Positions 9,436-17,756 of a DNA stretch of 64,000 nucleotides are shown here, piece by piece. Position numbers and translations under genes: made by a program. Location of the stretch: positions 62,001 to 126,000 of the forward strand of contig JAAEOK010000098.1 of the NCBI GenBank assembly GCA_024244705.1, read 5' to 3'. Under the pieces are notes generated by a model. That model saw nothing but the letters and a program-made list of their open reading frames with translations. It had not been told where the DNA came from and made no database searches. This stretch comes from Alphaproteobacteria bacterium (lineage in GTDB: Bacteria > Pseudomonadota > Alphaproteobacteria > JAAEOK01). Position 1 is the stretch's first letter; every line of letters begins with the position of its first letter.

Positions 9436-10407
9436 ATGCCGAAGAACGGCCACATCAGCGAGGATATCGCAGCGGCGCGGGAAGCGCTCGGGCTCGAGGC
9501 CGACGGCCTGAACGCCTTGGCCGCCGCGCTCGATGAGAGCTTCGCATCGACGATCGACATACTGGTCGCCGTAACCGGACGGGTTATCGTCTCCGGGATG
9601 GGCAAGAGCGGGCTCGTCGCCCGCAAGATCGCCGCGACTCTGGCCTCGGTCGGCACCCCGGCCGCATTCGTCCATCCCGGCGAGGCGAGCCATGGCGACC
9701 TCGGCATGGTCACCGCCAATGATGCCCTGATCGCCCTGTCCAATTCCGGCGAAACCGAGGAATTGAGCGATTTGCTCGACTACGCCAAACGATTCGCCAT
9801 CCCCGTCATCGCCATTTCCGGCGACGCCGACAGCACCCTGGCGAAGGCCGCGGATGTCGCGCTCATTCTGCCGCCCGCCGAAGAGGCTTGTCCGATGGGG
9901 CTGGCCCCGACAACCTCGACCACCATGATGCTGGCGCTCGGCGACGCGATCGCGGTCACTTTGATCAAGCGTCGCGGATTCACCGAATCCGACTTCCAGA
10001 TTTTCCATCCGGGCGGCCGGTTGTCGCGCCGCCTAATGCAGGTTGCCGATCTGATGCACGCCGGTGACGAGCTCCCGCTCACCGCCGACGATACCGTGAT
10101 GGCGGAAGCATTGATTCAAATGACGCAGAAACGGTTCGGCTGCGTCGGTGTCCTCGACCCATCGGGCGAACTCGTCGGGATCATCACCGACGGCGACCTT
10201 CGGCGGCATATGAGCGGGAACCTTCTCGCCATGAACGCGGCCGACATCATGACGCGGTCCCCGCTGACTATTCGGTCGAGTGCGCTCGCGAGCGAGGCTC
10301 TCGGCCTTATGAACGCGCGGCGCATTACTTCGCTGTTCGTCGTCGACGGACAGCGGCCGGTGGGGATCCTTCATATTCACGACTGCCTGCGGGCGGGGGT
10401 CGCGTGA
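9436..10407 (+). CDS. kdsD: Arabinose-5-phosphate isomerase, KpsF/GutQ family
   Basis: Converts ribulose 5-phosphate to arabinose 5-phosphate, the first step of Kdo synthesis for lipopolysaccharide. The 323-aa protein has an N-terminal SIS domain (SGMGKSGLVARKIAATL, PGEASHGDLG, SNSGETEE, PTTSTTMMLALGDA) and two C-terminal CBS domains (FGCVGVLDPSGELVGIITDGD and the matching second repeat). The ATG at 9436 has GGAAGG 9 nt upstream; the frame is open further up but lacks coding character. A weak TTGACC/TCATAC pair at 9284-9312 may be the promoter of the operon. The stop overlaps the lptC start as GTGA. Confidence 0.95.
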   Translation: MPKNGHISEDIAAAREALGLEADGLNALAAALDESFASTIDILVAVTGRVIVSGMGKSGLVARKIAATLASVGTPAAFVHPGEASHGDLGMVTANDALIALSNSGETEELSDLLDYAKRFAIPVIAISGDADSTLAKAADVALILPPAEEACPMGLAPTTSTTMMLALGDAIAVTLIKRRGFTESDFQIFHPGGRLSRRLMQVADLMHAGDELPLTADDTVMAEALIQMTQKRFGCVGVLDPSGELVGIITDGDLRRHMSGNLLAMNAADIMTRSPLTIRSSALASEALGLMNARRITSLFVVDGQRPVGILHIHDCLRAGVA

Positions 10408-11087
10408 CCGCGGCGAGCGAAATCGGCGATAAGAAACCGCCGCAGCGCTTGCGCCACCTCACGGCGCGCGCGGCGCCATCGCATTTCAGTCGGAGCCACA
10501 GCTATGTCGTCCGGTTCTGCAAGATCGTCTTGCCGTTGATCGCCGTGGCGATGCTGGCGACGGCGTTCATGTGGCCCGGCTTTCGCGATCGCATGGCAAG
10601 CTTCGCCGGGTTCATTCCGGCCGCGATCAACGCCGCCACCGACGACTACCAAGTGCTCAGGATGAGCATCCGCGGCGTGGACAACGAAGACCGGCCTTTT
10701 ACCTTCACCGCTGACACCGCAATCAAATACGATCCCGATATCGAGGAGATCGAGTTGCTGCGCCCGTCGGCGGATTTCGAGCTCGAGAACGGATCGTGGT
10801 TGGCCGTCATGGCCGATCGCGGGCACTATCTCAAGGAACGGAAAGCCCTTCTCATGCAGGACAACGTCAACATGTTTCATGACGAGGGCTATGAGATGAA
10901 TACCAGCGCTGCCGTATTCAGCCTGGAGAACAGCGAAGCGAATAGCGATCAGCCGACGCATGGACACGGCGAATTCGGCGAATTCGATGCCCAAGGCGGC
11001 TTTCGGATCCTCTCCGACGGCGATCGCATTCTCCTCAAGGGGCCGGCCAAGATCGTAATCTACCCCGACCACGAAGACTCGCAATGA
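10404..11087 (+). CDS. lptC: LPS export system protein LptC
   Basis: A bitopic inner-membrane protein that receives LPS from LptBFG and hands it to LptA. The 227-aa sequence has a cytoplasmic N-terminus of about 35 residues, one transmembrane segment (IVLPLIAVAMLATAFMW) and a periplasmic beta-jellyroll domain (YQVLRMSIRGVDNEDRPFTF, ALLMQDNVNMFHDEGYEMNT). The start is GTG at 10404, overlapping the kdsD stop. The end overlaps lptA as ATGA, so expression is probably coupled. LptC proteins diverge strongly, so position in the operon supports the call as much as sequence. Confidence 0.9.
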   Translation: MTAASEIGDKKPPQRLRHLTARAAPSHFSRSHSYVVRFCKIVLPLIAVAMLATAFMWPGFRDRMASFAGFIPAAINAATDDYQVLRMSIRGVDNEDRPFTFTADTAIKYDPDIEEIELLRPSADFELENGSWLAVMADRGHYLKERKALLMQDNVNMFHDEGYEMNTSAAVFSLENSEANSDQPTHGHGEFGEFDAQGGFRILSDGDRILLKGPAKIVIYPDHEDSQ

Positions 11088-11917
11088 GCATGCGCCGGCA
11101 GAGAAATTGGCGCACGTATGTTGTCGCGGCGATCGCGATCGCGGCCATCGAGTTGGCGCCGGCGGCGGCACAGCAGGCATCGCTGGGCGAGGATGTCATC
11201 GATCTTACCGCCGACGGATCGATCGAATGGCTACGCGACAGCAAGGCGTACGTCGCCAAAGGCAACGCCCGGGTTCGCCGCAACGACATGACCATCTACG
11301 CCGATCGGTTGATCCTGCACTACCGCGACAAACCGGGCGGCGGATCCGAAGTCTGGCGCTACGAAATGCATGGCGACGTCAAGGTGGTCTCGGACGACGG
11401 GACCGTCAGCGGCGACGATGCCGCCTACGAATCGGACAGCGAGGTTCTGGTCGTTACCGGAACCAAGAACCCACCGACGGTGGTCAGCGAGGATACGACG
11501 CTGACCGCCAGCGAAACGATCGAATATTGGGAAACCAAAGACATGGCCGTCGCCCGCGGCAACGCAAAGATCGTGGATGAAGACCGCACGCTGTGGGCGG
11601 ATATCGTGACCGCCCATTACCGGGGCGACGGTGAGGTTGCGCCAGCCAAACCGGACGGCGGAGAAAGATCGGACCTCAAGCGCTCGGAGGCTTTCGGCAA
11701 CGTCAAATTCGTCTCTGACGACGACGTGCTCCGCGCCGACAAGGTGCTATACGATGCGGACGCCGATATGGCGCAGCTTTTCGGCTCGGTACGAATCACG
11801 AGCGGCGACAGTCAGCTCAATGGCGATTACGGCGAATATGATCTGGACGCCAAGATCGGCAGAATAACAGGCGGCGGATCGAAGCGGGTGCATGGACTCT
11901 TCAAAACCGACGACTAA
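11084..11917 (+). CDS. lptA: LPS transport periplasmic protein LptA/OstA
   Basis: A periplasmic bridge protein that carries LPS from the inner to the outer membrane. The 277-aa precursor has a signal peptide ending near APAAAQQ (about residue 29). A region of repeating beta-jellyroll strands follows (VAKGNARVRRNDMTIYADRL, VARGNAKIVDEDRTLWADIV, FGNVKFVSDDDVLRADKVLY), the OstA pattern. It is longer than E. coli LptA (185 aa), as is usual in alphaproteobacteria. The ATG overlaps the lptC stop, and its last 26 bp overlap the lptB start. Confidence 0.93.
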   Translation: MSMRRQRNWRTYVVAAIAIAAIELAPAAAQQASLGEDVIDLTADGSIEWLRDSKAYVAKGNARVRRNDMTIYADRLILHYRDKPGGGSEVWRYEMHGDVKVVSDDGTVSGDDAAYESDSEVLVVTGTKNPPTVVSEDTTLTASETIEYWETKDMAVARGNAKIVDEDRTLWADIVTAHYRGDGEVAPAKPDGGERSDLKRSEAFGNVKFVSDDDVLRADKVLYDADADMAQLFGSVRITSGDSQLNGDYGEYDLDAKIGRITGGGSKRVHGLFKTDD

Positions 11918-12782
11918 GCCTCGGCGGCTGCCGCGTTTCCCCCGGCGAAAGCGACCGCCGGAGGACTCGCCCGACGCCGCCGGTGCGGCTCCTTCGGCAC
12001 CTGTCGACGACGTCGGCGCGGGCGATTCGACCATAACGCAACCTCGGCTTGTCGCCGACAACACCGGTTTGGTGGCGACCGGTCTGAGCAAGACGATCAA
12101 GCGCCTCGAAATCGTGCGCGATGTCGACATCAGCATTGGCCGCGGCGAGATTGTCGGGCTCCTCGGCCCCAACGGCGCCGGCAAGACGACCACGTTCTAC
12201 CTGCTCACGGGCCTCATTCCAGCCAATCGCGGAACCATTGTGCTCGACGGCATCGACGTCACCGATCTGCCCCTCTACCGCCGCGCCCGCATGGGTCTCG
12301 GCTATCTACCCCAGGAATCATCCGTGTTTCGCGGCCTCTCCGTCGAAGAGAACCTGTTGGCATTGCTCGAGGTTACGGAACCGGACCGCGAGGCACGCCA
12401 AACGATCGCCGATGAGCTTCTGGAAGAGTTCGGCATATCGCGCGTCCGCCATGCCGCCGCAATAGCGCTGTCGGGCGGTGAGCGGCGCAGGGTGGAAATC
12501 GCCCGCGCTTTGACGACGCGGCCGAATATCCTGCTCCTCGACGAGCCGCTCACCGGCATCGATCCGATCGCCATAGGCGAGCTGAAGGATCTCATTCTCC
12601 AGCTCCGCGATCGCGGTATCGGCGTCCTGGTGACCGATCATAATGTCCGCGAGATGCTGACCATGGTCGACCGCGCCTATATAATCCACAATGGTGCGGT
12701 TCTCGCTGCCGGTGTCCCCGGGGACATCGTCTCGAACGAAGACGTGCGCCGGGTTTTTCTCGGCCACCGCTTTCGACTGTGA
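11892..12782 (+). CDS. lptB: LPS export ABC transporter ATP-binding protein LptB
   Basis: The ATPase that powers LPS extraction from the inner membrane. The Walker A motif GPNGAGKTTT is near residue 92, followed by the Q-loop, the signature LSGGERRRVEIARAL, Walker B ILLLDEPLTGID and the switch histidine in VTDHNVRE. Relative to the usual 240 aa, this 296-aa reading has about 60 extra N-terminal residues rich in Pro, Arg and Ala. The start at 11892 overlaps lptA by 26 bp. A GTG at 12072 (before ATGLSKTIK) would give a standard-length protein. It is coupled to rpoN downstream by a TGATG overlap. Confidence 0.95.
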   Translation: MDSSKPTTKPRRLPRFPRRKRPPEDSPDAAGAAPSAPVDDVGAGDSTITQPRLVADNTGLVATGLSKTIKRLEIVRDVDISIGRGEIVGLLGPNGAGKTTTFYLLTGLIPANRGTIVLDGIDVTDLPLYRRARMGLGYLPQESSVFRGLSVEENLLALLEVTEPDREARQTIADELLEEFGISRVRHAAAIALSGGERRRVEIARALTTRPNILLLDEPLTGIDPIAIGELKDLILQLRDRGIGVLVTDHNVREMLTMVDRAYIIHNGAVLAAGVPGDIVSNEDVRRVFLGHRFRL

Positions 12783-14215
12783 TGGCGATAAAGACACAGC
12801 TCGTACCGCAGCAGACCGTCTCGCCTGTGGTGTCGCCGCAGATGCGTCAGGCGATTGCAATGCTGCAACTCTCGACGCTCGAACTGACCTCCGCGATCGC
12901 CGAGGAAATCGAACGCAATCCGCTCCTCGAATGGGCGGAAGCGGATTTCGGCGCCTCGGGCGCCGTTGCCCAGGGTCCGGGTGGCGGCGATCGATCGCCG
13001 CCACCGGGGACCGCAGCCACGGGTTCGGGACGGCCAAATTATGTGACGGCGCTGTTCGGATCGTCGGTCCGCAAGCCGGCGGCCGAATCCGGCGAGGCGG
13101 AAGGCCGCGGCAGCGGTATCCGTTCCGGCGATCCCACCCTGCAAGAGCACCTCACCCAGCAGCTCCACGAAGCGACGCGCGATCCGGTCGATCACGCTAT
13201 CGGCGGCTTCCTGATCGGCAACCTGGACGACGCCGGCTACCTGAGGACGTCTCCGCGCGATGCCGCCGTCCAGCTTCAGTGCGAAGAGGCTCGCGTCGCG
13301 ACGGTCCTCGAACGGGTTCAGCGTTTCGACCCGCCTGGTGTCTTCGCCCGCGATCTGGCGGAATGTCTGGCACTGCAACTGGAGGAGCGCGGCCGCCTCG
13401 ATGCGGCGATGGGCCGCTTGATCGGCAACATCGACGTTTTGGCCCGGCAAGACCGAGCGGCCCTGAAAAGAATCTGCGAGGTCGACGATGATGAACTCGA
13501 CGGCATGATCGCAGAAATCCTCGCCCTCGATCCCAAGCCGGGCCTGGCGTTCGATACCGAAGTCACCACCACCATCGTACCCGACGTGTTCGTCACCCGG
13601 ACCGGGAATGGCGAATGGCGGGTCGAATTGAATTCCGACACCTTGCCGCGCCTGATTATCAATAACGCTTACCGCACCGAGATATCGCGCAGTCGGGGGC
13701 GGCCGGAAAAGAGCTACATCGCCGAATGCTTTTCGTCGGCCAACTGGCTGATCAAGGCGCTCAATCAACGGGCCGAAACGATTCTGAAGGTGGCGAGCGA
13801 GATCGTCGTCCGGCAACAGCGATTTCTCGCCGGCGGCGTGGTGGAATTGCGCCCGATGGTGCTGCGCGATGTCGCCGCCGCGATCGACCTTCACGAGAGC
13901 ACCGTCAGCCGGGCGGCGAACAACAAGTACATGGCGACGCCGGGCGGCGTCTTCGAACTCAAATACTTTTTTTCGTCCTCGATCGCGCGATCCGACGGTG
14001 GTGAAGCGGTATCGGGCAAGGCAGTGCGCCACCGTATTGCCGAACTGGTCGCCAACGAGGATCCGGCATCGGCCCTGTCGGATGCGAGAATCGCCGAAAT
14101 CCTCGATCGCGAAGGCATCGCTATCGCCCGCAGGACAGTGGCCAAATACCGCAAAATCCTGGGTCTCGAGCCTTCCGCGGTACGCCGCAGGCGAAAGCGA
14201 ACGGGCCCACGATAG
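12782..14215 (+). CDS. rpoN: RNA polymerase sigma-54 factor
   Basis: The alternative sigma factor for nitrogen and other activator-dependent promoters. The 477-aa protein opens with region I (MRQAIAMLQLSTLEL) typical of RpoN, then an acidic region II. The core-binding domain follows (DPTLQEHLTQQL, RFDPPGVFARDLAECLALQL), then the helix-turn-helix, and the RpoN box ARRTVAKYRKILGL close to the C-terminus. The ATG at 12782 overlaps the lptB stop as TGATG; a GTG three bases earlier is also in frame. The lptB-rpoN-hpf-ptsN order is widely conserved in proteobacteria. Confidence 0.97.
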   Translation: MAIKTQLVPQQTVSPVVSPQMRQAIAMLQLSTLELTSAIAEEIERNPLLEWAEADFGASGAVAQGPGGGDRSPPPGTAATGSGRPNYVTALFGSSVRKPAAESGEAEGRGSGIRSGDPTLQEHLTQQLHEATRDPVDHAIGGFLIGNLDDAGYLRTSPRDAAVQLQCEEARVATVLERVQRFDPPGVFARDLAECLALQLEERGRLDAAMGRLIGNIDVLARQDRAALKRICEVDDDELDGMIAEILALDPKPGLAFDTEVTTTIVPDVFVTRTGNGEWRVELNSDTLPRLIINNAYRTEISRSRGRPEKSYIAECFSSANWLIKALNQRAETILKVASEIVVRQQRFLAGGVVELRPMVLRDVAAAIDLHESTVSRAANNKYMATPGGVFELKYFFSSSIARSDGGEAVSGKAVRHRIAELVANEDPASALSDARIAEILDREGIAIARRTVAKYRKILGLEPSAVRRRRKRTGPR

Positions 14216-14341
14216 CCATGCAAATCGATCGTCCGGCCAGTGTTGACTCGGTCATACGGCATGCGTATGTTCCGCGCCTTGCGGATGCCCGGCCCCCCGC
14301 AGATTCGGTATAGGCGGCCCTGGGCAAGGACACAGATACCC

Positions 14342-14941
14342 ATGCACCTTTCGGTTTCGGGCAAGCAAATGGACGTTGGAGGAGCGTTGAAATCCCACGT
14401 CGAGCAAGGGCTTGCCACCACTGTCACAAAGTACTTCGACAACGCCATCGAGGCCCATGTGGTATTCTCGCGCGTCGCCCATCAGATACGCTCCGACATC
14501 TCGGTCCATGTTGGCCGCGGCATCATCGTCCAGGGCCACGGCGAATCGGCGGATGCCTATTCCGCTTTCGATGGGGCGTCGGACCGGATCGGCAAGCGGT
14601 TGCGGCGCTACAAGGGTCGGTTGCGGGACCATCATCGCAATCGCGGCCCGCAGGTCGACACTCAGATGGCCCAGCAATATGTCCTGGCCGCCAACCACGA
14701 CGAAGACGATGGCGAGCCGACGGGCGACGAAGCGAGCCCAATGGTGATCGCCGAATCCTCGACCCAGATCGCCACCGTGACGGTCGGCGAGGCGGTCATG
14801 ATGATGGATTTGGCCGAATTGGCGGCGATGATGTTTCGCAACGTCGCCCATGGCGGATTGAACATGCTCTACCGGCGACAGGACGGAAATATCGGCTGGG
14901 TCGATCCACGAGGCAATCGTGAAAAAACGAAAAATATTTAA
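14342..14941 (+). CDS. hpf: Ribosome hibernation promoting factor, long form
   Basis: Binds the ribosome in stationary phase and promotes dimer formation and protection. The 199-aa length and two parts mark the long form. The N-terminal S30AE domain starts MHLSVSGKQMDVGGALKSHV. After an acidic linker comes a C-terminal dimerisation domain (TVGEAVMMMDLAELAAMMF, RRQDGNIGWVDPR). The ATG at 14342 matches the conserved family start; the frame is open for 34 more codons upstream without similarity. It lies between rpoN and ptsN, the usual place for this gene. Confidence 0.94.
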   Translation: MHLSVSGKQMDVGGALKSHVEQGLATTVTKYFDNAIEAHVVFSRVAHQIRSDISVHVGRGIIVQGHGESADAYSAFDGASDRIGKRLRRYKGRLRDHHRNRGPQVDTQMAQQYVLAANHDEDDGEPTGDEASPMVIAESSTQIATVTVGEAVMMMDLAELAAMMFRNVAHGGLNMLYRRQDGNIGWVDPRGNREKTKNI

Positions 14942-14950
14942 GGTCGCAAC

Positions 14951-15415
14951 ATGAACATTGGTGAGCTTGTCAGCCCGGCTCGGGTTCTCCCGGCGCTCAG
15001 GGCCAGCAGCAAGAAACAGACTCTGCAAGAATTGGCCCGTTTCGCTGCGAAGCACCTCGACCTCGACGAACGAACGGTCTTCGACATCCTTCTCGAGCGC
15101 GAACGATTGGGCACGACGGGGGTCGGGCACGGCGTCGCCATCCCGCACGGCAAATTGTCGACCCTTGACAGATTGCATGGCTTTTTCGCCCGCCTCGAGT
15201 CGCCGGTCGGGTTCGATGCCATCGATGAACAACCGGTGGATTTGATTTTTCTTCTGTTGGCCCCCGAGACCGCGGGCGCCGATCATCTGAAGGCGCTGGC
15301 CCAAGTATCGCGACTGCTGCGCGACCAGAACGCGTGCAAGAAATTACGCGAATCCGAATCCACCGACGGGATTTACGCGCTGCTGACGGAGACCGCCGCC
15401 AGCGAAGCGGCCTGA
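14951..15415 (+). CDS. ptsN: PTS IIA-like nitrogen-regulatory protein
   Basis: EIIA-Ntr, the terminal phosphate acceptor of the nitrogen PTS, which regulates potassium transport, the stringent response and other processes by its phosphorylation state. It is 154 aa with the EIIA-Fru fold. The phospho-accepting histidine is in GVAIPHGKL (His66), with the second conserved His60 just upstream. It starts 9 bp after hpf and ends the kdsD-ptsN run. Its upstream partners EI and HPr would be the proteins at 53.2-55.3 kb. Confidence 0.95.
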   Translation: MNIGELVSPARVLPALRASSKKQTLQELARFAAKHLDLDERTVFDILLERERLGTTGVGHGVAIPHGKLSTLDRLHGFFARLESPVGFDAIDEQPVDLIFLLLAPETAGADHLKALAQVSRLLRDQNACKKLRESESTDGIYALLTETAASEAA

Positions 15416-15576
15416 CCTCGACCGCATTCTCAACTTCAAGCGGAACCGCCTCACCGGGCTCGAGGGCGCGCGCAAGACGTTCCCGACCGGTCGCCCGGAC
15501 GACGCCTCACCAACCATTGACCGGCCGGCTTGCCGGCGGTTGATCGTCACCCGATGATGATGACCCCGGCCACCGA

Positions 15577-15807
15577 TCAGTGGACGCTGACGGCCTCGAA
15601 ATCGTTCCGCCTGGCGGCCACGAAAGCGGTCTCACGGTCTTCGAAGACGGCGAGTTCGGAACCGTCCGCGCCATGAATGGCAAAGACCAAACGACCGTCG
15701 ACGGTTATCGGCTTGACGTAGGCCAATTGATTGAGCCCGAGCACGGCAAATTTCTCGGGCGACAGATGGTGGCGGCCGGGACTGTGGCTGGATGTCTTCA
15801 TGATCAT
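15577..15807 (-). CDS. DUF1150 family small protein
   Basis: A 76-aa protein of unknown function (LSPEKFAVLGLNQLAYVKPI, GRLVFAIHGADGSELAVF, FEAVSVH). These features fit DUF1150, an alphaproteobacterial family that regularly follows hsp20. The ATG overlaps the hsp20 stop as ATGA, so the two are probably translated together under heat-shock control. The sequence has no cysteines, membrane segment or catalytic motif. Its position suggests a chaperone-associated role, which is inference. Confidence 0.8.
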   Translation of the reverse strand: MIMKTSSHSPGRHHLSPEKFAVLGLNQLAYVKPITVDGRLVFAIHGADGSELAVFEDRETAFVAARRNDFEAVSVH

Positions 15808-16286
15808 GACTCCGCGCTGCGCTCGTCGGTCTCGACCTCGATCGTCCGCCCCGGGGTGCCATCGCCGCCGCCGGAATTTGCATTGCGAATGGCGATATTC
15901 TTGACCCGGCTTTTCGGATCCGGCCGGCGAAGGTCGATGTTCAGCAATCCGCTGTCGAGACTGGCATCGATGATATCTATGCCTTCCGCCAGGACAAAAG
16001 TGCGCTTGAATTGGCGGGTGGCGATTCCGCGGTGCAGATAGAGGCGGTCCTTGTCTTCGCCGAGGCGACCGCTGACGATGAGTTGGTTGTTTTCGAGCTG
16101 GACCACCAAATCGTCCTGACCGAAGCCCGCGACAGCCAATGTGATGCGCAGGCCGGTATCGCCAATTTGTTCAATATTATAAGGAGGATAACCGTCAGCT
16201 GGCGCCTTGGCCAAGCGGTCCAGGACCTCTTCGAACTGGTCGAAACCCAGCAAAAGCGGGCTGTTGAACATCGATACGCGAGACAT
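15804..16286 (-). CDS. Small heat-shock protein, Hsp20/alpha-crystallin family
   Basis: An ATP-independent holdase that binds unfolding proteins. It is 160 aa. The N-terminal arm (MSRVSMFNSPLLLGFDQFEE) is followed by YPPYNIEQ, which begins the alpha-crystallin domain. The domain contains DLVVQLENNQLIVSGR and the consensus end DASLDSGLLNIDL, and is followed by an acidic tail. This resembles the IbpA class of alphaproteobacteria. GAGAGGAG stands 6-7 nt before the ATG. A heat-shock promoter lies about 90 bp upstream, and DUF1150 follows with a 4-bp overlap. Confidence 0.95.
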   Translation of the reverse strand: MSRVSMFNSPLLLGFDQFEEVLDRLAKAPADGYPPYNIEQIGDTGLRITLAVAGFGQDDLVVQLENNQLIVSGRLGEDKDRLYLHRGIATRQFKRTFVLAEGIDIIDASLDSGLLNIDLRRPDPKSRVKNIAIRNANSGGGDGTPGRTIEVETDERSAES

Positions 16287-16374
16287 GGCGCACTCCTCTC
16301 AATGAGCGAGTCCCCGCCAACGGCCCAGAATTGGCGCCCTCGGCAGGTGTTACAAAAAAGCAACACACGATAAA

Positions 16375-16402
16375 ATATGGGGCATCGAATCCGTCATTCA
16401 AG
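16375..16402 (-). promoter_or_regulatory. RpoH (sigma-32) heat-shock promoter of hsp20
   Basis: On the minus strand CTTGAA (16402-16397) is followed after 14 bp by CCCCATAT (16382-16375). This matches the sigma-32 consensus CTTGAA / CCCCATnT almost perfectly. The -10 element lies about 88 bp upstream of the hsp20 ATG, leaving a 5' leader of roughly 80 nt. Confidence 0.85.
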
Positions 16403-16443
16403 TTGACGGACAGAAATGATGGCTTTAGCACTGAGTTGAATGT

Positions 16444-16522
16444 GCCTATTTCCCTATTTGACGGCACGGGTGATATACCGCATGATAGTGCCGCAATTGT
16501 CATCCGTGACAAGGAAATAGGC
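16444..16522. repeat. Nested inverted repeats between hsp20 and the OmpA lipoprotein gene
   Basis: GCCTATTTCC (16444-16453) is the exact reverse complement of GGAAATAGGC (16513-16522). Inside it GGCAC (16463-16467) faces GTGCC (16488-16492), and TTGTCA (16497-16502) faces TGACAA (16507-16512). The stretch is clearly more AT-rich than the flanking genes. It could form a branched hairpin in RNA or be an operator or small element remnant; I cannot decide. Confidence 0.5.
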
Positions 16523-16660
16523 GGCTGGATTAGGAATTGATCGTAGCCTTCGGTATTTGTATGAGGTTGCGAGTGCCCGCCACGACGGGACGGCAGAAAC
16601 ACAGATTGGTTGGGACTGCGTGACGGATTTGAGTTTCATAAGGAGGGGAAGGTACGGATC

Positions 16661-17518
16661 ATGAGAATCGTACGCACTTTTGTGGCGGGAGCATTGCTTG
16701 CAGCCCTCGCAGCCTGTAGCGGGAATGTGTTCCCGTTGGGCAATACCTATATTAGTGATCAGCTGGATGCGACCGAAAGCATGGCCACTTCTGGCTCGGC
16801 TTTCGATAAGGCCCTGCATAAGGAGTATATGTGGGTTGCCCGTACCGAGCATGCCAGCGGCGAGCCCGCCAGCAATGTCGGCGCGCTCATGTTCAACAAG
16901 CGATCGGCAACCGCTGGCAGCGGCCAGAGAGTTGACCCGATTGACCCCGCTTCGGTCGCGGTCGACGATCCGGAAATCGTTGACGGCTACAAGCGTTTGA
17001 CCGCCGCGGCTGCGGCGGGCGGCGCCGACAAGGCCCCGGCCGACATGGCCAAGGCCCAAGCGGCGTTCGATTGTTGGGTTTATGCCGTCTGCAATCGTCA
17101 GAGCGGCATCGCGGAAGAGTGTAAGAAGCGCTTCCTCGACGCGATGGCAGCCGTTGAAGCGGCGCTCGCCCCGGCAGGTCCGCCGATGGCGTCCAACTTC
17201 ATCGCTTACTTTGACTGGGATTCGTCTGCCATCCGGCCGGACGCCGCACAGGTCCTCAACGAGGTTCTGCGGGCTGCTGGCGGCATGGAAGGCTCGAAGG
17301 TCTTCGCCACCGGTTACACCGATACGTCAGGCTCGCCGCAGTACAATCTCGGCCTGTCAGAACGGCGTGCGGTTTCGGTACGCGATTACCTGATCAATGG
17401 CGGCCTCGGTTCCTACCGGATCTTCATCGACTGGCGCGGTGAAGCGGATCCGCGGGTGCCCACCGGACCGAACGTCCGTGAGCAGGAGAACCGCCGGGTG
17501 GAAATGAGGCTGCAATAG
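16661..17518 (+). CDS. OmpA/Pal-type peptidoglycan-associated lipoprotein
   Basis: A 285-aa lipoprotein precursor. The lipobox LAAC places the lipidated Cys at residue 19 (ALLAALAACS). A middle region of about 150 residues has no family I can name and contains two cysteine-bearing stretches (FDCWVYAVCN, EECKKRF). The C-terminal OmpA domain starts near FIAYFDWDSSAIRPDA and contains GYTDTSGSPQYNLGLSERRA and EQENRRVEMRL, the peptidoglycan-binding pattern. The ATG at 16661 has a strong SD about 13 nt upstream; an in-frame start 17 codons earlier would spoil the signal peptide. A clear terminator follows. It probably anchors the outer membrane to the cell wall. Confidence 0.88.
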   Translation: MRIVRTFVAGALLAALAACSGNVFPLGNTYISDQLDATESMATSGSAFDKALHKEYMWVARTEHASGEPASNVGALMFNKRSATAGSGQRVDPIDPASVAVDDPEIVDGYKRLTAAAAAGGADKAPADMAKAQAAFDCWVYAVCNRQSGIAEECKKRFLDAMAAVEAALAPAGPPMASNFIAYFDWDSSAIRPDAAQVLNEVLRAAGGMEGSKVFATGYTDTSGSPQYNLGLSERRAVSVRDYLINGGLGSYRIFIDWRGEADPRVPTGPNVREQENRRVEMRLQ

Positions 17519-17544
17519 CACCTTAACCATCCAAGCATAAAGGG

Positions 17545-17575
17545 AACGGCGCCGGTCCTCCGGCGCCGTTTCTTT
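17545..17575 (+). terminator. Rho-independent terminator after the OmpA lipoprotein gene
   Basis: An 11-bp perfect stem, AACGGCGCCGG (17545-17555) and CCGGCGCCGTT (17560-17570), has a 4-nt loop and is followed by TCTTTTTG. It begins 27 bp after the stop codon. Confidence 0.92.
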
Positions 17576-17756
17576 TTGTGCGGGACCTTCTGGACGGACC
17601 GTCATCGGGGAGCGGGCGGCGAACGAGGGCCGGGACGCCCGATGCTAAACCACAAGCACCTAGAGCGCCTGGAACTCGAGACCCTGCCGGATCTCGTCAC
17701 ACATCAAACGATTTCTTGAAGAGGGCGGAGCCGCGCCCGGCGTCAACCCGGTACGT

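Larger units (their letters stand above)
16287..16660. other. Intergenic region with divergent promoters (374 bp)
   Basis: Apart from the heat-shock promoter and the inverted repeats listed separately, I see only AAGGAGGGG at 16639-16647, which is the probable ribosome binding site of the lipoprotein gene at 16661. Short open frames here have no start signal and no similarity I recognise. Confidence 0.5.

Noticed and set aside
16331-16540. A 69-codon plus-strand frame and a minus-strand frame in the hsp20-lipoprotein gap.
   Set aside because: They overlap the RpoH promoter and the inverted repeats, start at weak codons without an SD and resemble nothing I know.
17523-17530. TTAACCAT, a CtrA half-site sequence; a second copy on the minus strand at 6420-6413.
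   Set aside because: The first is directly after the lipoprotein stop codon, where no promoter is expected, and single 8-mers occur by chance; not enough to call a site.
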